Of a stretch of DNA of 64,000 nucleotides, positions 48,025 to 60,125 are shown one piece after another. The DNA is taken from the NCBI GenBank assembly GCA_963924555.1, contig OZ004595.1, forward strand, positions 1,798,001-1,862,000. The letters run 5' to 3'. Each line of letters opens with the position of its first letter. Position 1 is the first letter of the stretch. The DNA is from Crambe crambe (taxonomy: Eukaryota > Porifera > Demospongiae > Poecilosclerida > Crambeidae). Below the pieces are notes generated by a model. That model had not been told where the DNA came from. It searched no databases and saw only the letters and a list, made by a program, of their open reading frames with translations. Both the position numbers and the translations under genes were made by a program.

Positions 48025-49092
48025 TCAGACGAGTTCTTTAAAGTTGGCGTAAGTATCAAAGCTATCCAAATAGTCTGCCAGTATCTGGTGACACATCCTG
48101 TACTGACTCTGCAACAATACGACCATATTTATATATTATGTGGAGTCATAACTAGCAATAATATAATATACTTACCACATGCTTGACTAGTCCTGCCCTC
48201 TGGGTGCGTGCAGACTTGATGGCTTGGAAGATGTTAATGACACCCTCTGTCTTGAGACGTTCCAACTCTGAGTGAATGGCAATGAAAGTACCAGTGCGTC
48301 CAATACCATCACTAAGAAAACAAAATCATTACATAGCAACTGGGTTAGTACAGACTAACTGCTCAGCTAAAGAGGCCTCACTTGCAGATGACAGTGATGG
48401 GTTTATTCCCAGTGGTCATCTGTATCCTAGCCACCAGTTGACAGACCTCCAAGAGTGGATGGCTGTCTTGAAGAGGCTGTAACTCTGACCACTTGAAGAG
48501 TTGGAATTGAGTGAGAGTGAGGTTAGAGGAACCTTTCCTCAACTCCATTTTCCTCTGGATGTAGTCTCCTTGGTCGTGCTCATCAAGGAGTTGGACTTCC
48601 AGCTTGCTGTGGGTCTGTACTTCATCTTTCACACATGGCCAGTAGCAGTGACACATCTCTTGTTCAACGGTCTCACACAAGAGGACTTGACAGCAACTAT
48701 CATATTGCATTACCATCCTCCAGAAATCCCCCACTGTCTCTGCAAGGGGACCTTGTGCAGCAATGTATGCTCCACGATGGTGGTACCCCTACACATGTGG
48801 TTAGGACAACACTCGTAATAAATATGGTAACTAGCAGAGCTGTCAGAAACACAAAGCTCACATTGATGAAGCTGGCATTGATGTAGTCTGAACCTTGTAC
48901 TGGTTCAAAGTGGAGTCTCACCCTGTGGAGGTCACCTGTTCATTAGAGAGATGCAGGATGATGGTGAGTAGAAGTGGAGGACACACACTTACTAGGCAAG
49001 TGGTTGGAGTAGCGATTCTTGCTCTTGTTGCACTTCTTAGTGGCTTCTGTGTAGTCAGTCTCAGACACTTTAGGACTCACTTTCTCTAAAAT
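48025..49092 (-). other. RPTP D2 phosphatase domain, probably inactive
   Basis: Exons 49092-48993, 48935-48862, 48788-48382, 48311-48176 and 48108-48025. [39 protein letters not shown] and the final [10 protein letters not shown] keep the fold. The WPD loop reads KWSELQ, without the acid Asp, and the signature reads VICNDGIGRTG instead of VHCSAGxGRTG. Cys-x5-Arg is kept. By analogy with other receptor phosphatases, D2 is likely regulatory. Confidence 0.85.
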
Positions 49093-52000
49093 CTGCATCA
49101 TTATCATCATCATGTAGCTGCAGGCTTTGTACATGTGACCTACTATTCAGCTAACCTGGTACTGGTTCTCAAATCCTGACATACATGTACCACCAGTTTG
49201 CAACTGCTCCAAATGTTGAATTGCGATGCGTAAGTTAGTGGCAGATATTTCAGTATCCCCACAGAGAATCAGCTCACTTAAACCATCATGAATGAAGATG
49301 AATTGTGTCTAAAGAAATGAAACTTTTAGCACATGTTCTTGCCTAGTGTCGTATCTGTGCTTATTGCTGGCAGATACTTAATTGGAATGTACATAAATAG
49401 CTAGCCACCTACCTGTGTCTGGACCATGTATGTCCTCTGAGATCTAATGCCCTTCACAAATGGATAAATGTTAAGTGAACGCTCCACCCTTATTTGCTCC
49501 AGCATGGCATCCAATGTGATGAAGGTCCCCGTGCGTCCCACCCCTGCACTGCAATGCACCAGAATGGGGCGTGTCTCACTGTGGGCATGGACCTTGCGGA
49601 CTTGACGGATGAAGTTGATGAGTACAGTCATACTGCTGGGCACTCCATGATCTGGCCAGGAAGTGAAGTGGAACTGAAGAATCTCAATGGAACCAGAATC
49701 TGCAGACGTCTGAGAATAGAATGAGGGCTGATATACATGTAAAGTGATGGTAGCTAGTACTCACATTATTGGTGAGCTTCATTTTTCTGAATGTGTAGTC
49801 TGCAAAGGGTGTGATGGAGGAGAGGGAGACAGAAAGGTGAGGGGTTGGCTGAAGACAACTCTCCATTGACTCTGGCCAGTACCGGTCACATTTCAACTGC
49901 ATGGATAAGAGAATCATATGGTCTGGTGCTTCCAGGTTGTGAAAATGCCATGGTTTAGTGTTGACTCACCCTGCCACCTTCATAGCATTTAGTGAGCATC
50001 ACTATTGTTGAAAGTTTGTACTGCCAAATCATCCTCCAGAAATCACCTACTGTCTCTGCCTTGGGCCCTGCAGAATATGAACTGTGTAACTAACTATACC
50101 TGCATGAGGCTGCATGTCATCCACCACTTACCCTGAGCTGCAATGTATACCTTCTTCTTCCTGTATCCCTAAAAGATGCAAAGGATTACTAAGAAAATAG
50201 CTGTACAACTGATTATTACATCAATGAAGCTGGCATTGATGTAGTCTGATCCTTGCACTCCAGGAATCTCTTCCAACACCACTCGATTGTAGTCATCTGG
50301 CAGTGCATGCATTCAAGAAATGACTCCTCTAGCTGCTAGCTACATAGAGGAACTTACAAGGGAAAATATTTCCAAAGCGATTTTTGAGTTTGTTATGAGG
50401 TATATCTGAAACAGTGTATGGAAACTGTGGGGATGTGGGAATGGCCTGTGGTGACAGGGAAAGTGCAATGGTAGTTTATAGTGCATACACACTTGCTAAC
50501 TACACCTACAGTGTACTGATCTTCAAAGCCTTTATCAGCCTCTTGATGTAAACACTCAACATACTCACTGAATTTCTCGATTGCTATACCTGGTTTCTTT
50601 TCCTTCACTGGAAGTATGAAGTATCAGCATAATACCATGTACATTCTCCCCGTGATCCTACACGCACTTAGCAGTGGTCAGGTCTTACCAAATCGTGACA
50701 CATCCATGAGATAGTCATCTTGGTCTTCAATGCTTTCTTTAGTAGCAGCAGCACTTATTTTTTCCTCACTCTGTGTTGCACCAAAAGTGGTGGTTGTGGT
50801 GGCTTCCTCCATCACTTCAACTCTATCAGTTGACTTGTTTGCACTCATTACCCCCTCATACAGAGGCCTGGGACCATCCTTCTCCAAAGCTCGCACACTT
50901 ACGATAGAGAACTTGTGCTTAACCTTCCTCCTAGTACATGTAATCACACCAGCTGTATCTTAGGGACAGTCAGTGGCATTGCACTCTATAGGAACAAACC
51001 TTCTCCGTATTGCCACTAATATGACAACAATCAAGACCACCACAATGACTATGGCTATGACAGCTGCAGCAGCACCTCCTGCTGTCACTCCAAGGGAGTC
51101 ACTGTCATCCACATTGCTCCCAACCTTCAGTCGCAATGTGAGTGTGATGTTCTGTGAATCACTACCAGTCCCAGTCCTGCAGGTCAGTTGTTCCTCTGGC
51201 TTGTTGATGTTAAAGGAGTAAGAGAGGAAAGAGCTGGAACTGTTTGCCAATGATTTTCCATCAGCATTCAACCATTCCAGCATGGTGAAGGAAATGTCAG
51301 TGGAACAGTTTAATTCCACTTTCTCTCCAGCCATGAGCTCAACTTTGTTCTGTGACACTTGCAGACCTAAAGAGAACTTCAATGAACTTTGCAGGGAACC
51401 AACTAACTACATATATAGCTAGTTACCATAAAGACTTATAGTTTCAGTATCAGAGCTGTTGCTATTGGAGACAGTGCAGTCGTAAGTCCCAATGATATGT
51501 GTGGGTTCTCTGTTGTGAATGGTCAGAGTGTGATCACATCTGCTTTCAGTAAAATTCACTATTTCCTGATGAGTGCTGTACTGGTCTGAATCAGATAAAA
51601 GAGAGATATTCTTTGTCCATGTAACTGAGTCAACAGGCCCTCCACTAGACGTGCATGTGAGGGTACAAGAAGTGTGGTTGTACTCTAAGACAATTATCAC
51701 AGGGGCACCTACAAGGGGAGAGTTAAATTACTTCCTTATTAGCAAGCACATGCAATATTACCTAAATTCACTCCAATATATAAAGTTTTGCTTCCCTCCC
51801 CATCAGGCACATGACAGGTGAACAGTCCAGTGGGCCCCATAACACCAGCCCTACGATTGAGGAGGACTGCACTGGGACCTCTACTTCTAGTGAAGCTCGC
51901 ATTAGGAGCATTGACATCTACCACTGGACTAGTCTGCCCTGGAAGGAACCACTCTCCTGCTCCATCACCATCTCTTTCTCTACAGCAGGTGGTGAGGTTA

Positions 52001-55000
52001 GTGAGACAGTGCAGAGCATTGTAGCCTTCTCCTATATCAGTCAGGGACACTACACTGTTGTTGGGGTACAACACACCTCTCAGGAAGAAACCAACAGCTG
52101 CAGAATCGTTAATTATACAGTAGCTACATAGCAAGTGTGTAGTTATGCCAATATTACCCTCAGGTATTTCTGTGGTCCTAGTCACTTCAGTTGGTAATCC
52201 TGTTAATTGGAGAATAGTAGACTTGTTACTATGGAAGGCCCTCACTTCAAATGTATAGTTAGTTCTTGGGATGAGTTTGCTGGCAGTGAATGTTCTATTA
52301 TTAGCTTCAACTGTTTCATTGCCAAAGGGACTGGAGCAATTGTTGCAAGAATAGGTCACACTGTAGCCAGTGATCATGTCCACATTCCTTTCCCTGCATG
52401 GAACATCTCCCCATGTGATGGATATACTAGTGGGGGAGGTGGAGGAGACCCTCAGAGACTTCGGGGGAGAGGAAGGAGCTGCAAAATTATAACAGCATAA
52501 CAATGAACATTTAATAGAATACAGTCTAGGCTACCATTTAAAGTCATTGCAGTGGTGTTGGCAGGTGGACTACTCCCTGCTCCATTCATGGCTGTGATGG
52601 AAATGGTGAAGTCACTGTTCTCTTCCAGTCCTGTCAGAGTGTACTCTCTGAAGGTACCATTTACTGTACTTGTATTACTGCCCATCACTCTACAGCCTCT
52701 GACAGTGAATGAGTATGATATTTGGTATGAGTCCACCACATCCCCTGGAGACTGGCTCCATGTTAAGGTGATGAAAGTTGACATGGAAGAAGTGTTCAGG
52801 ATATCAGGGGAAGAGGGAGAATCTGAACACCACAAAATTACCATATCATGCATGCAAACAGTTTTGTAGGAGATTCACCATAACAAGTAGTTCCATTTCC
52901 AGTGTATCCTTGGTTACATGTACAGGTGAAGCTCCCAGGAGTGTTGATACATGTAGCATTAGAGTCACAGATGTTATCAGCACACTCATCAATATCTATG
53001 ATATGCAGTAAGTAATTAGCTATGCACTAAACTGAAGCAGTAGCCATTAAAATTACCTTCACAAGTGGTTCCATTTCCAGTGTATCCATGGTTACATGTA
53101 CAGGTGAAGCTCCCATGAGTGTTGGTACATGTAGCACTAGAGTCACAGTTGTTAGTAGCATTGGCACACTCATCAATTTCTGAAGATAGGAGAACTAACA
53201 CTTAAACATTGAGAGAATGGGGACTGTTTTACCAGTGCAGGTTGTTCCATTTCCAGTGTATCCATGGAGACATGTGCAGTTATAACCACCAGGAGTGTTG
53301 GTACAAGTAGCATTAGAACTACAATCATTATCACCACCTTCACCACATTCATCAATATCTGCATTCAGAATACCAGTACCACTATGAGACACACATACAC
53401 AAGGATATGATGTCAATTGTACCTTCACAAGTGGTTCCATTTCCAGTGTATCCTTGGTTACATGTACAGGTGAAGCTCCCAGGAGTGTTGGTACATGTAG
53501 CATCAGAGTCACAGTTGTTAGTGGTAGCATTGACACACTCATCAATATCTAAGAAAATGCTCAATGTAAGTAAACGAGTCTTGTCACAGAGCGAACAGCA
53601 AGAAGCTGAGTATTTCACTGAGGAGCGGAGTTTTTGTTGCTAAAGATAATTTGAATTTTAAGCAGGACTCTCAAGATGCTAAGCATCTGCCTTTTTATAG
53701 CTATTTTACAAAATGAGTTGATACAATGCTAAAATGAGCCAATAGGATTACTATATTAAAATAACCAATGAGATTAAGTGTCTGTTATTACCTAATAATG
53801 CAAAATTAACCAATGAAGTAAGTCAACAGTCATGCTTCTAGTGTCAATCTATCACAAGTCTACACATCAACTATACCATTGTATGTCCGACTTTTATTCC
53901 TTCCCTCTGCATCCCTGATAATACATGTCAAATTCCCCATCATAAAGTTAGAGGAATTAAAATTGGTGAGGATGTTGTGGTAAGTAGTAGATACTGCATT
54001 TTTGATGATCTGACTTTGAGTGAATATTGAACTGTTTGCTGTGATAGTTGCTCCATTTATCATCCAAGTGACTGAGTCCACAGGTCCACCACTAGATATG
54101 CATGTCAGACTGGCCATGCTGGAAGTGCTATTGTAAATGAGGTCAGTGATGACAGGAGAACCTGTAAGTATATATAGAGCATCAGGTATTTCTTATCTCA
54201 ATGCATGTTGCATACTTGAATTCACTCCAATATACAGAGTTCTATTAGTTGCACTCCCATCAGGCACCTGACAGGTGTACAGTCCAGTGGGTCCTGTACT
54301 AGTCCTATGATTGAGGAGGACTGCACTGGGGCCTCTACTTCTAGTGAAGTTTGTTGTGCCTTTATCTTTATGTATACCAATCACTGGACTAGTCTGCCCA
54401 GGAAGGAACCACTCTCCTGCTGAACCACCATCTGCTCCTCTACAGCAGGTGGTGAGATCAGTGAGACAGTGCAGAGCATTGTAACCTTCTCCTATATCAG
54501 TCAGGGACACCACACTGTTGTTAGGGTACAACACACCTCTCAAGAAGAAACCAACAGCTGCAGAATGAAAATTAGCTAATGATGGACATGACATAGCTAT
54601 AGCTATATTTTATCAAGTAGATTCACCTTGTGGTACTGCAGTAGTGACTCCTGTTATGACAGCTGGTGGTCCATTGAGGATAGTACTGCCATCATTATGA
54701 GCAACTTCAAATGTGTAATTTGTCCTTGGAATGAGATGATTAGCAGTGAACATTCTAGTACTATCATTTCTCCTTCCTCTAATCACATCATCAGAGGTGG
54801 TTCTGTAGACTATTTGGTATCCAGTGATATCCACATTCCTGTCAACACATGGGACTTCATCCCATGAGAGGGAGATGTTAGTGGGAGAGATGGAGGAGAC
54901 CATCAGATTAGCTGGAGGAGCAGAGGGAGCTGCCAAACAACTTTATTGCATGAGAGTAGAATTCAAATATAATGAAACTCACTAGTTGCTGAAGTCTTTG

Positions 55001-58000
55001 CAGTGGTGTTGGCAGGTGGACTATTCCCTGCTCCATTCATTGCTGTGATGGAAATTGTGACATCACTGTTCTCCTCCAGTCCTGTCAGAGTGTACTCTCT
55101 GAAGGAAGTACTCACATTATCACCTTCCACTTCTTCACAGCCTCTGATAGTGAATGAGTATGAGATTTGGTAGAAGTCCACCACATCCCCTGGAGACTGG
55201 CTCCATGTTAAAGTGATGGAAGTGGACTGGGGGGAAGTGGTGATTTTTGTTGGTGAAGAGGGAGGACCTGAACACCATAAATAATAAATGCCATACACAT
55301 TCAGTTTTGTATTAACCGTAGCAAGTGGTTCCATTTCCAGTGTATCCTTTATTACATGTACACTTGAAGCTCCCAGGAGTGTTGGTACATGTAGCATTAG
55401 AGTCACAGTTGTTAGTGGTAGCATTGGCACACTCATCAATATCTACATATGTGGGGGAGCATCGTGCATTGTGTACAAGAGAATCAAGGTATTGATACAC
55501 TCTCTGGTATCTGATAATAATTGAGTGTTTTTACCTTCACAAATGGTTCCATTTCCTGCATATCCTTGGTTACATGTACAGATGAAGTTCCCAGGAGTGT
55601 TGGTACAGTTAGCATTAGAGTCACAGTTGTCAGAAGCAGCACATTCATTGATATCTATGATTATGACATAATTTTAGATATAATGTGATATTGTCAGTAT
55701 GGCAGGCTATACCTTCACAAGTGGTTCCATTTCCAGTGTATCCTTGGTTGCATGTACAGGTGAAGCTCCCAGGAGTGTTGGTACATGTAGCATTAGAGTC
55801 ACAGTCATTAGTAGCATTGGCACATTCATCAATGTCTGTGCAAAATAAAAGTGATGGTGCTGATGTGATTGCTGCACCTCTAGCCCCATTAATAATTGTG
55901 TATGGACTTTAGATCACCTTCACAAGTGGTTCCATTTCCAGTGTATCCTTTATTACATGTACAGTTGAAGCTCCCAGGAGTGTTGGTACATGTAGCATTA
56001 GAGTCACAGTTGTTAGTGGTAGCATTGGCACACTCATCAATATCTACATATGTGGGGGAGCATCGTGCATTGTGTACAAGAGAATCAAGGTATTGATACA
56101 CTCTCTGGTATCTGATAAGAATTGAGTATTTTTACCTTCACAAATGGTTCCATTTCCTGCATATCCTTGGTTACATGTACAGTTGAAGCTCCCAGGAGTG
56201 TTGGTACATGTAGCATTAGAGTCACAGTCGTTAGTAGCATTGGCACACTCATCAATGTCTGTGCAAAATAAAAGTGATGGTGCTGATGTGATTGCTGCAC
56301 CTCTAGCCCCATTAATAATTGTGTATGGACTTTAGATCACCTTCACAAGTGGTTCCATTTCCAGTGTATCCTTGGTTGCATGTACAAGTGAAGCTCCCAG
56401 GAGTATCATTACATGTAGCATTAGAGTCACAGTTGCTATCATCAGTGGCACACTCATCAATATCTATAAAATTTTGAAAGTGAGTGAGTGAGTGAGTCTA
56501 TCACAATGTACGTCGATTAGCTACAGTTGAATGTCCGACTTTCAGCTTCTTCCCCTATAACGCATGTGAAACTCCCCATCATGAAGTTAGACGAACTGAG
56601 GATATTGTGGTAAGTAGCAGATGTTGCATTTGTGATGATCTGATTCTGAGTGAATATTGAACTGTTTGCTGTGATAGTTGCTCCATTTATCATCCAAGTG
56701 ACTGAGTCCACAGGTCCACCACTAGATATGCATGTCAGACTGGCCATGCTGGAAGTGCTATTGTAAATGAGGTCAGTGATGACAGGAGAACCTGTAAGTA
56801 TATAGAGGAAGATTATGTATCAGGTGTTTCTTATCTCAATGCATGTTGCATACTTGAATTCACTCCAATATACAGAGTTCTATTAGTTGCACTCCCATCA
56901 GGCACCTGACAGGTGTACAGTCCAGTGGGTCCTGTACTAGTCCTATGATTGAGGAGGACTGCACTGGGGCCTCTACTTCTAGTGAAGTTTGTTGTGCCTT
57001 TATCTTTATTTATACCAATCACTGGACTAGTCTGCCCAGGAAGGAACCACTCTCCTGCTCGACCACCATCTGCTCCTCTACAGCAGGTGGTGAGGTTAGT
57101 GAGACAGTGCAGAGCATCGTAGCCTTCTCCTATATCAGTCAGGTTTACCACACTGTTGTTGGGGTACGACACACCTCTCAGGAAGAAACCAATAGCTGCA
57201 GGTAGCTAAACATCCATTCAGTGATTATTGGCTACTTACCCTTGGGGACTTTAGTCACTCCTGTCACACTAGCCAGTGGTCCCACAATAGAGTTATTTGT
57301 AGAGTGGTTATAGAAGGCCCTCACTTCAAATGTATAATTAGTTCTTGGGATAAGTTCACTGGCAGTGAATGTCCTGTTTGCTTGAACTATTTGATTGCAA
57401 TGTGGATTCGAGTGATTGCTGTAATATTTCACTCTATAGCCAGTGATCATGTCCACATTCCTTTCATTGCATGGGACATCTCCCCATGTGATGGATATAC
57501 TAGTGGGGGAGGTGGAGGAGACCCTCAGAGACTCCGGGGGAGAGGAAGGAGCTGCAACATAGTTATACATGTAAATGTCTATTCATGCTAAAGAATAGGG
57601 TTTACTATCTATTAAAGTCTTTGCAGTGCCGTTGGCAGGTGAACTACTCCCTGCTTCATTCATGGCTGTGATGTTAATGGTGACATCACTGTTCTCCTCC
57701 AGTCCTGTCAGAGTGTACTCTCTGGAGGAAGTACTCACATTATCACCTCCCATTTCTCCACAGCCTCTGATGGTGAATGAATATGAGATTTGGTAGAAGT
57801 CCACCACATCCCCTGGAGACTGGCTCCATGTTAAGGAGATATTAGTGGACTGGGGAGAAGTGATCAGCACAATAGGAGAAGAGGGAGGACCTGAACAATA
57901 AGTAAATGTCATGTTATACACACAGTCAGCTATGTACGTAGTCATGTACCATAGCAAGTGGTTCCATTTCCAGTGTATCCTTGGTTACATGTACAGGTGA

Positions 58001-58807
58001 AGCTCCCAGGAGTGTTGGTACATGTAGCATTAGAGTCACAGTTGTTAGTGGTAGCATCAGCACACTCATCAATATCTACGAGTAGCTACGTCATAATCAT
58101 GTGGAGCTACGTATAATAGGTACATAAGTGGATCTTAAAGTCTAAAAGGAAGGGCTGCTGCAGATGTATATAGCTATAAGCCCACATGTTTAGGGTTTGG
58201 TTGGTTGGCATACCTGTGAGCAATTAATTTATCATCATTGTACACCATACTCACCTAGTGTTATAGTGGCAGTTTGATTCATTGTACTGTTCATATCAGG
58301 CACCACACAGGTGTAGGTTCCAAGTGGTGACATGGCATTATTCAAGCGATTCAGACGAACTTGATGAGTCCAACCACTCCTACTGAAGTCACCATTTGAA
58401 CTGTCTCTTAAACGAGGGACTATGGTACCATTAGGGAAATACCACTCTCCTACAGAAAGTTTATTAGGATTATCCATCTTTCTACAGCAGTGAGTGTTGA
58501 CATTGGTAGTGTTGCACACTAGAAAAGAATGAGGATCAGTAGGTAGAGCTGACCCAATATCAGTAATGAGTACAGTGTCACCAGGGAGATACACAACACC
58601 ATTCAAATTGAAATACAGTCCTGCAACAATGAGTAATTCCAAATTAAGTCACGAGCATTTACTATTCAACTTATTAGCCTGATAGAAAAATGCATATGCA
58701 CATTCATCCACAGGTTCTGGTGTAATTAAATACCAACCTTCCTCTTGAGCACTTGTGACACTCCATCTCAATATTATTGTGAGGATGAAGAGCTTCATCT
58801 TAAACAT
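48025..58807 (-). CDS. Receptor-type protein tyrosine phosphatase with EGF, FN3 and Ig modules
   Basis: Forty exons on the minus strand, all with matching phases, give 2610 aa. The start is ATG 58807 (or 58798) and the stop is at 48027-48025. The order is: signal peptide ([18 protein letters not shown]); an N-terminal Ig-like domain; module 1 (1 EGF, 2 FN3, 2 Ig-like); module 2 (6 EGF, 2 FN3, 2 Ig-like); module 3 (4 EGF, 2 FN3, 2 Ig-like); a last Ig-like domain; a TM helix; and cytoplasmic phosphatase domains D1 and D2. It should dephosphorylate phosphotyrosine proteins at the plasma membrane, with the long ectodomain binding unknown ligands. Every ectodomain exon boundary is phase 1, so modules could be added without breaking the frame. 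D1 has the key catalytic motifs; D2 is degenerate. Exon lists are in the domain entries. The family assignment is firm; orthology to a named vertebrate gene is not claimed. Confidence 0.9.
49156..50930 (-). other. RPTP juxtamembrane region and catalytic D1 domain
   Basis: Exons 50930-50689, 50607-50510, 50445-50358, 50296-50220, 50168-50132, 50067-49970, 49896-49765, 49709-49413 and 49308-49156. The juxtamembrane exon (about 80 aa) is Glu/Thr-rich. D1 shows [32 protein letters not shown] (acid Asp) and [11 protein letters not shown] (Cys nucleophile and Arg), then [12 protein letters not shown]1 should be catalytically active. Confidence 0.9.
51000..53548 (-). other. RPTP ectodomain module 3, last Ig domain and transmembrane helix
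   Basis: Exons: EGF 53548-53423, 53358-53233, 53179-53057 and 52995-52879; FN3 52822-52535 and 52478-52158; Ig-like 52097-51762 and 51708-51427; then 51366-51000 with an Ig-like domain (VELNCST, QLTCRTG) and the TM helix [20 protein letters not shown] followed by RRR. EGF units start DIDEC or EIDEC, with the calcium-binding type consensus. The TM exon switches the intron phase from 1 to 2. Confidence 0.85.
53877..56463 (-). other. RPTP ectodomain module 2
   Basis: Exons: EGF 56463-56341, 56258-56136, 56043-55918, 55835-55713, 55654-55535 and 55442-55317; FN3 55267-54983 and 54929-54627; Ig-like 54557-54216 ([31 protein letters not shown]) and 54161-53877 ([19 protein letters not shown]). All exons are phase 1 at both ends. 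Confidence 0.85.
55317..56341 (-). repeat. Recent tandem duplication of EGF exons with their introns
   Basis: Intron 55443-55534 matches intron 56044-56135, both with GTGGGGGAGCATCGTGCATT and GAATCAAGGTATTGATACAC. Intron 55836-55917 matches 56259-56340 (AAAATAAAAGTGATGGTGCT). The flanking EGF exons match too. Intron identity shows that EGF number grew by local duplication of whole exon-intron units. Confidence 0.85.
56525..58807 (-). other. RPTP signal peptide, N-terminal Ig-like domain and module 1
   Basis: Exons: 58807-58738 (signal peptide), 58620-58255 (Ig-like; [22 protein letters not shown]), EGF 58075-57950, FN3 57890-57606 and 57551-57240, and Ig-like 57195-56854 and 56791-56525. The donor after 56525 (GTAGCT) is weak but its phase is right. 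The FN3 and Ig-like exons are close copies of those in modules 2 and 3. Confidence 0.85.
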
Positions 58808-59385
58808 GAAGAGTTCAGACTTTTTTTACAGAAGGAGGCTGAATAATATGTTAGTCCTACAGACTATAGTACTCTAGGCATGTGCTAGGCTGGAACATTG
58901 TTCTATCTATGCTTAAACTTTACTTGCAAAATTCTCCTTTCAAGTAGAATTATAGCATGCTGAAGATGTCCCTTTTATGGATTTTGGATTGGAATAATCA
59001 AACTAGCTAGCTCAATTTCCTGTTAGCTAACTCCATTAGTGGAGTATGTATGAATACTTTATGTAACTATATCATCTCTTACTGAAAGATAACTGTAGAT
59101 CCGTAGCTATGATCCATATTTCGTTTCCAGAATATCTAGCTAGCTAAAGCACACATCCAGGCAACAGCTCCATTAAATTAATGGATTCCTCTGTGGACAT
59201 TCAACAGAGTAGCTACCACATTATTACTCTGTGATTATCTACAATAACATTAGGGTACAAGTCACTTGCATCCTAATGTAGGCTAGATGTTAATATGGGC
59301 TGAGTTGCTGGTAGAGGAATCACACTTCCACAGCAAATTACAGAGGGGTCCCCCACAGAGCTGAGTAGAAACATTTTTGGTATAA
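58808..59385. promoter_or_regulatory. Upstream region of the phosphatase gene
   Basis: This 578-bp AT-rich region between the minus-strand phosphatase start and the plus-strand dsRBD ORF has no exon I can support. The phosphatase promoter should be here. No core motif is convincing. Confidence 0.3.
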
Positions 59386-59622
59386 ATGGCGGCAGGTATG
59401 CTAAAACACCCGATCAGCAGACTTCAGGAGCTGTGCCAGATGGGCTCCTATCAAGAATTCGGGACTGAGGTCATTGTCACACTCTCAGAAAAAGGAGAGA
59501 AAGCTACATTCAAGGCACTAGGACGAACAAAAGAGGCGAGCAAAGTGAACGTGGCTCAAGCTGCATTAGATTACATTTCAGAACATAAGCCTAAACTGTT
59601 GGAGAGCCCTGCAAGTAGCTAG
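59386..59622 (+). CDS. Short dsRBD-like ORF (78 aa), possibly a pseudogene
   Basis: MLKHPISRLQELCQMGSYQE then EKGEKATFKALGRTKE and NVAQAALDYISEH resemble a double-stranded RNA-binding domain. The loop and strand LPLPQYRE, present in the copy at 45780, is missing here, so about a dozen residues of the domain core are lost although the frame stays open. No partner domain or further exon is seen. It may be a small non-functional copy of an RNA-binding gene elsewhere, or a last exon. Confidence 0.45.
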   Translation: MAAGMLKHPISRLQELCQMGSYQEFGTEVIVTLSEKGEKATFKALGRTKEASKVNVAQAALDYISEHKPKLLESPASS

Positions 59623-60120
59623 CTGCCATGTGAAGGTCAAAGGTCAACCTTCTTAGGATGAGGAAAGTGTAGAGATACCAGCCATTTGAAAGAAAGGTTA
59701 GATGAATTACTTGGTTAGTCATGGAATGAAGTGATGGATGTCTTTGTATTGTAGGAGGGCGAGCAAATCGTCAGCATGTGGCATCTGTTGATCAAGATCA
59801 ATTGGCACACGAGACTGATCTCTTAGCTCGTATGTTCTCTACATGCATTTCATAACCTGTCAATAATTACATGTGGGCCAGGATTGTAAGTGTTTGCAAT
59901 GGACCTGTGATTAGTTATTATTTTCTCTAGTAGATTTATATCCCACATGTGATAGCATTCCTCCTACACACAGTTATGGTAAGCAGAGTACTAAATAACA
60001 GTCAGCCATTGGTCAAATCACTTAACAGTACAATAGTTAAGTAGACAGGCCAGGAACAGCCCCAAAGAAGCTCCATCTGACCATAACATGACTGAATGTT
60101 ATTTTAATGCTGTTTACTGT
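59395..60120 (+). repeat. Duplicated ~740-bp segment, copy 2
   Basis: This is the counterpart of 45820-46560: the coding part and the downstream non-coding blocks match in order. It stops at the foldback element starting near 60126, which may have inserted at its edge. Confidence 0.7.
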
Positions 60121-60125
60121 AAGGG

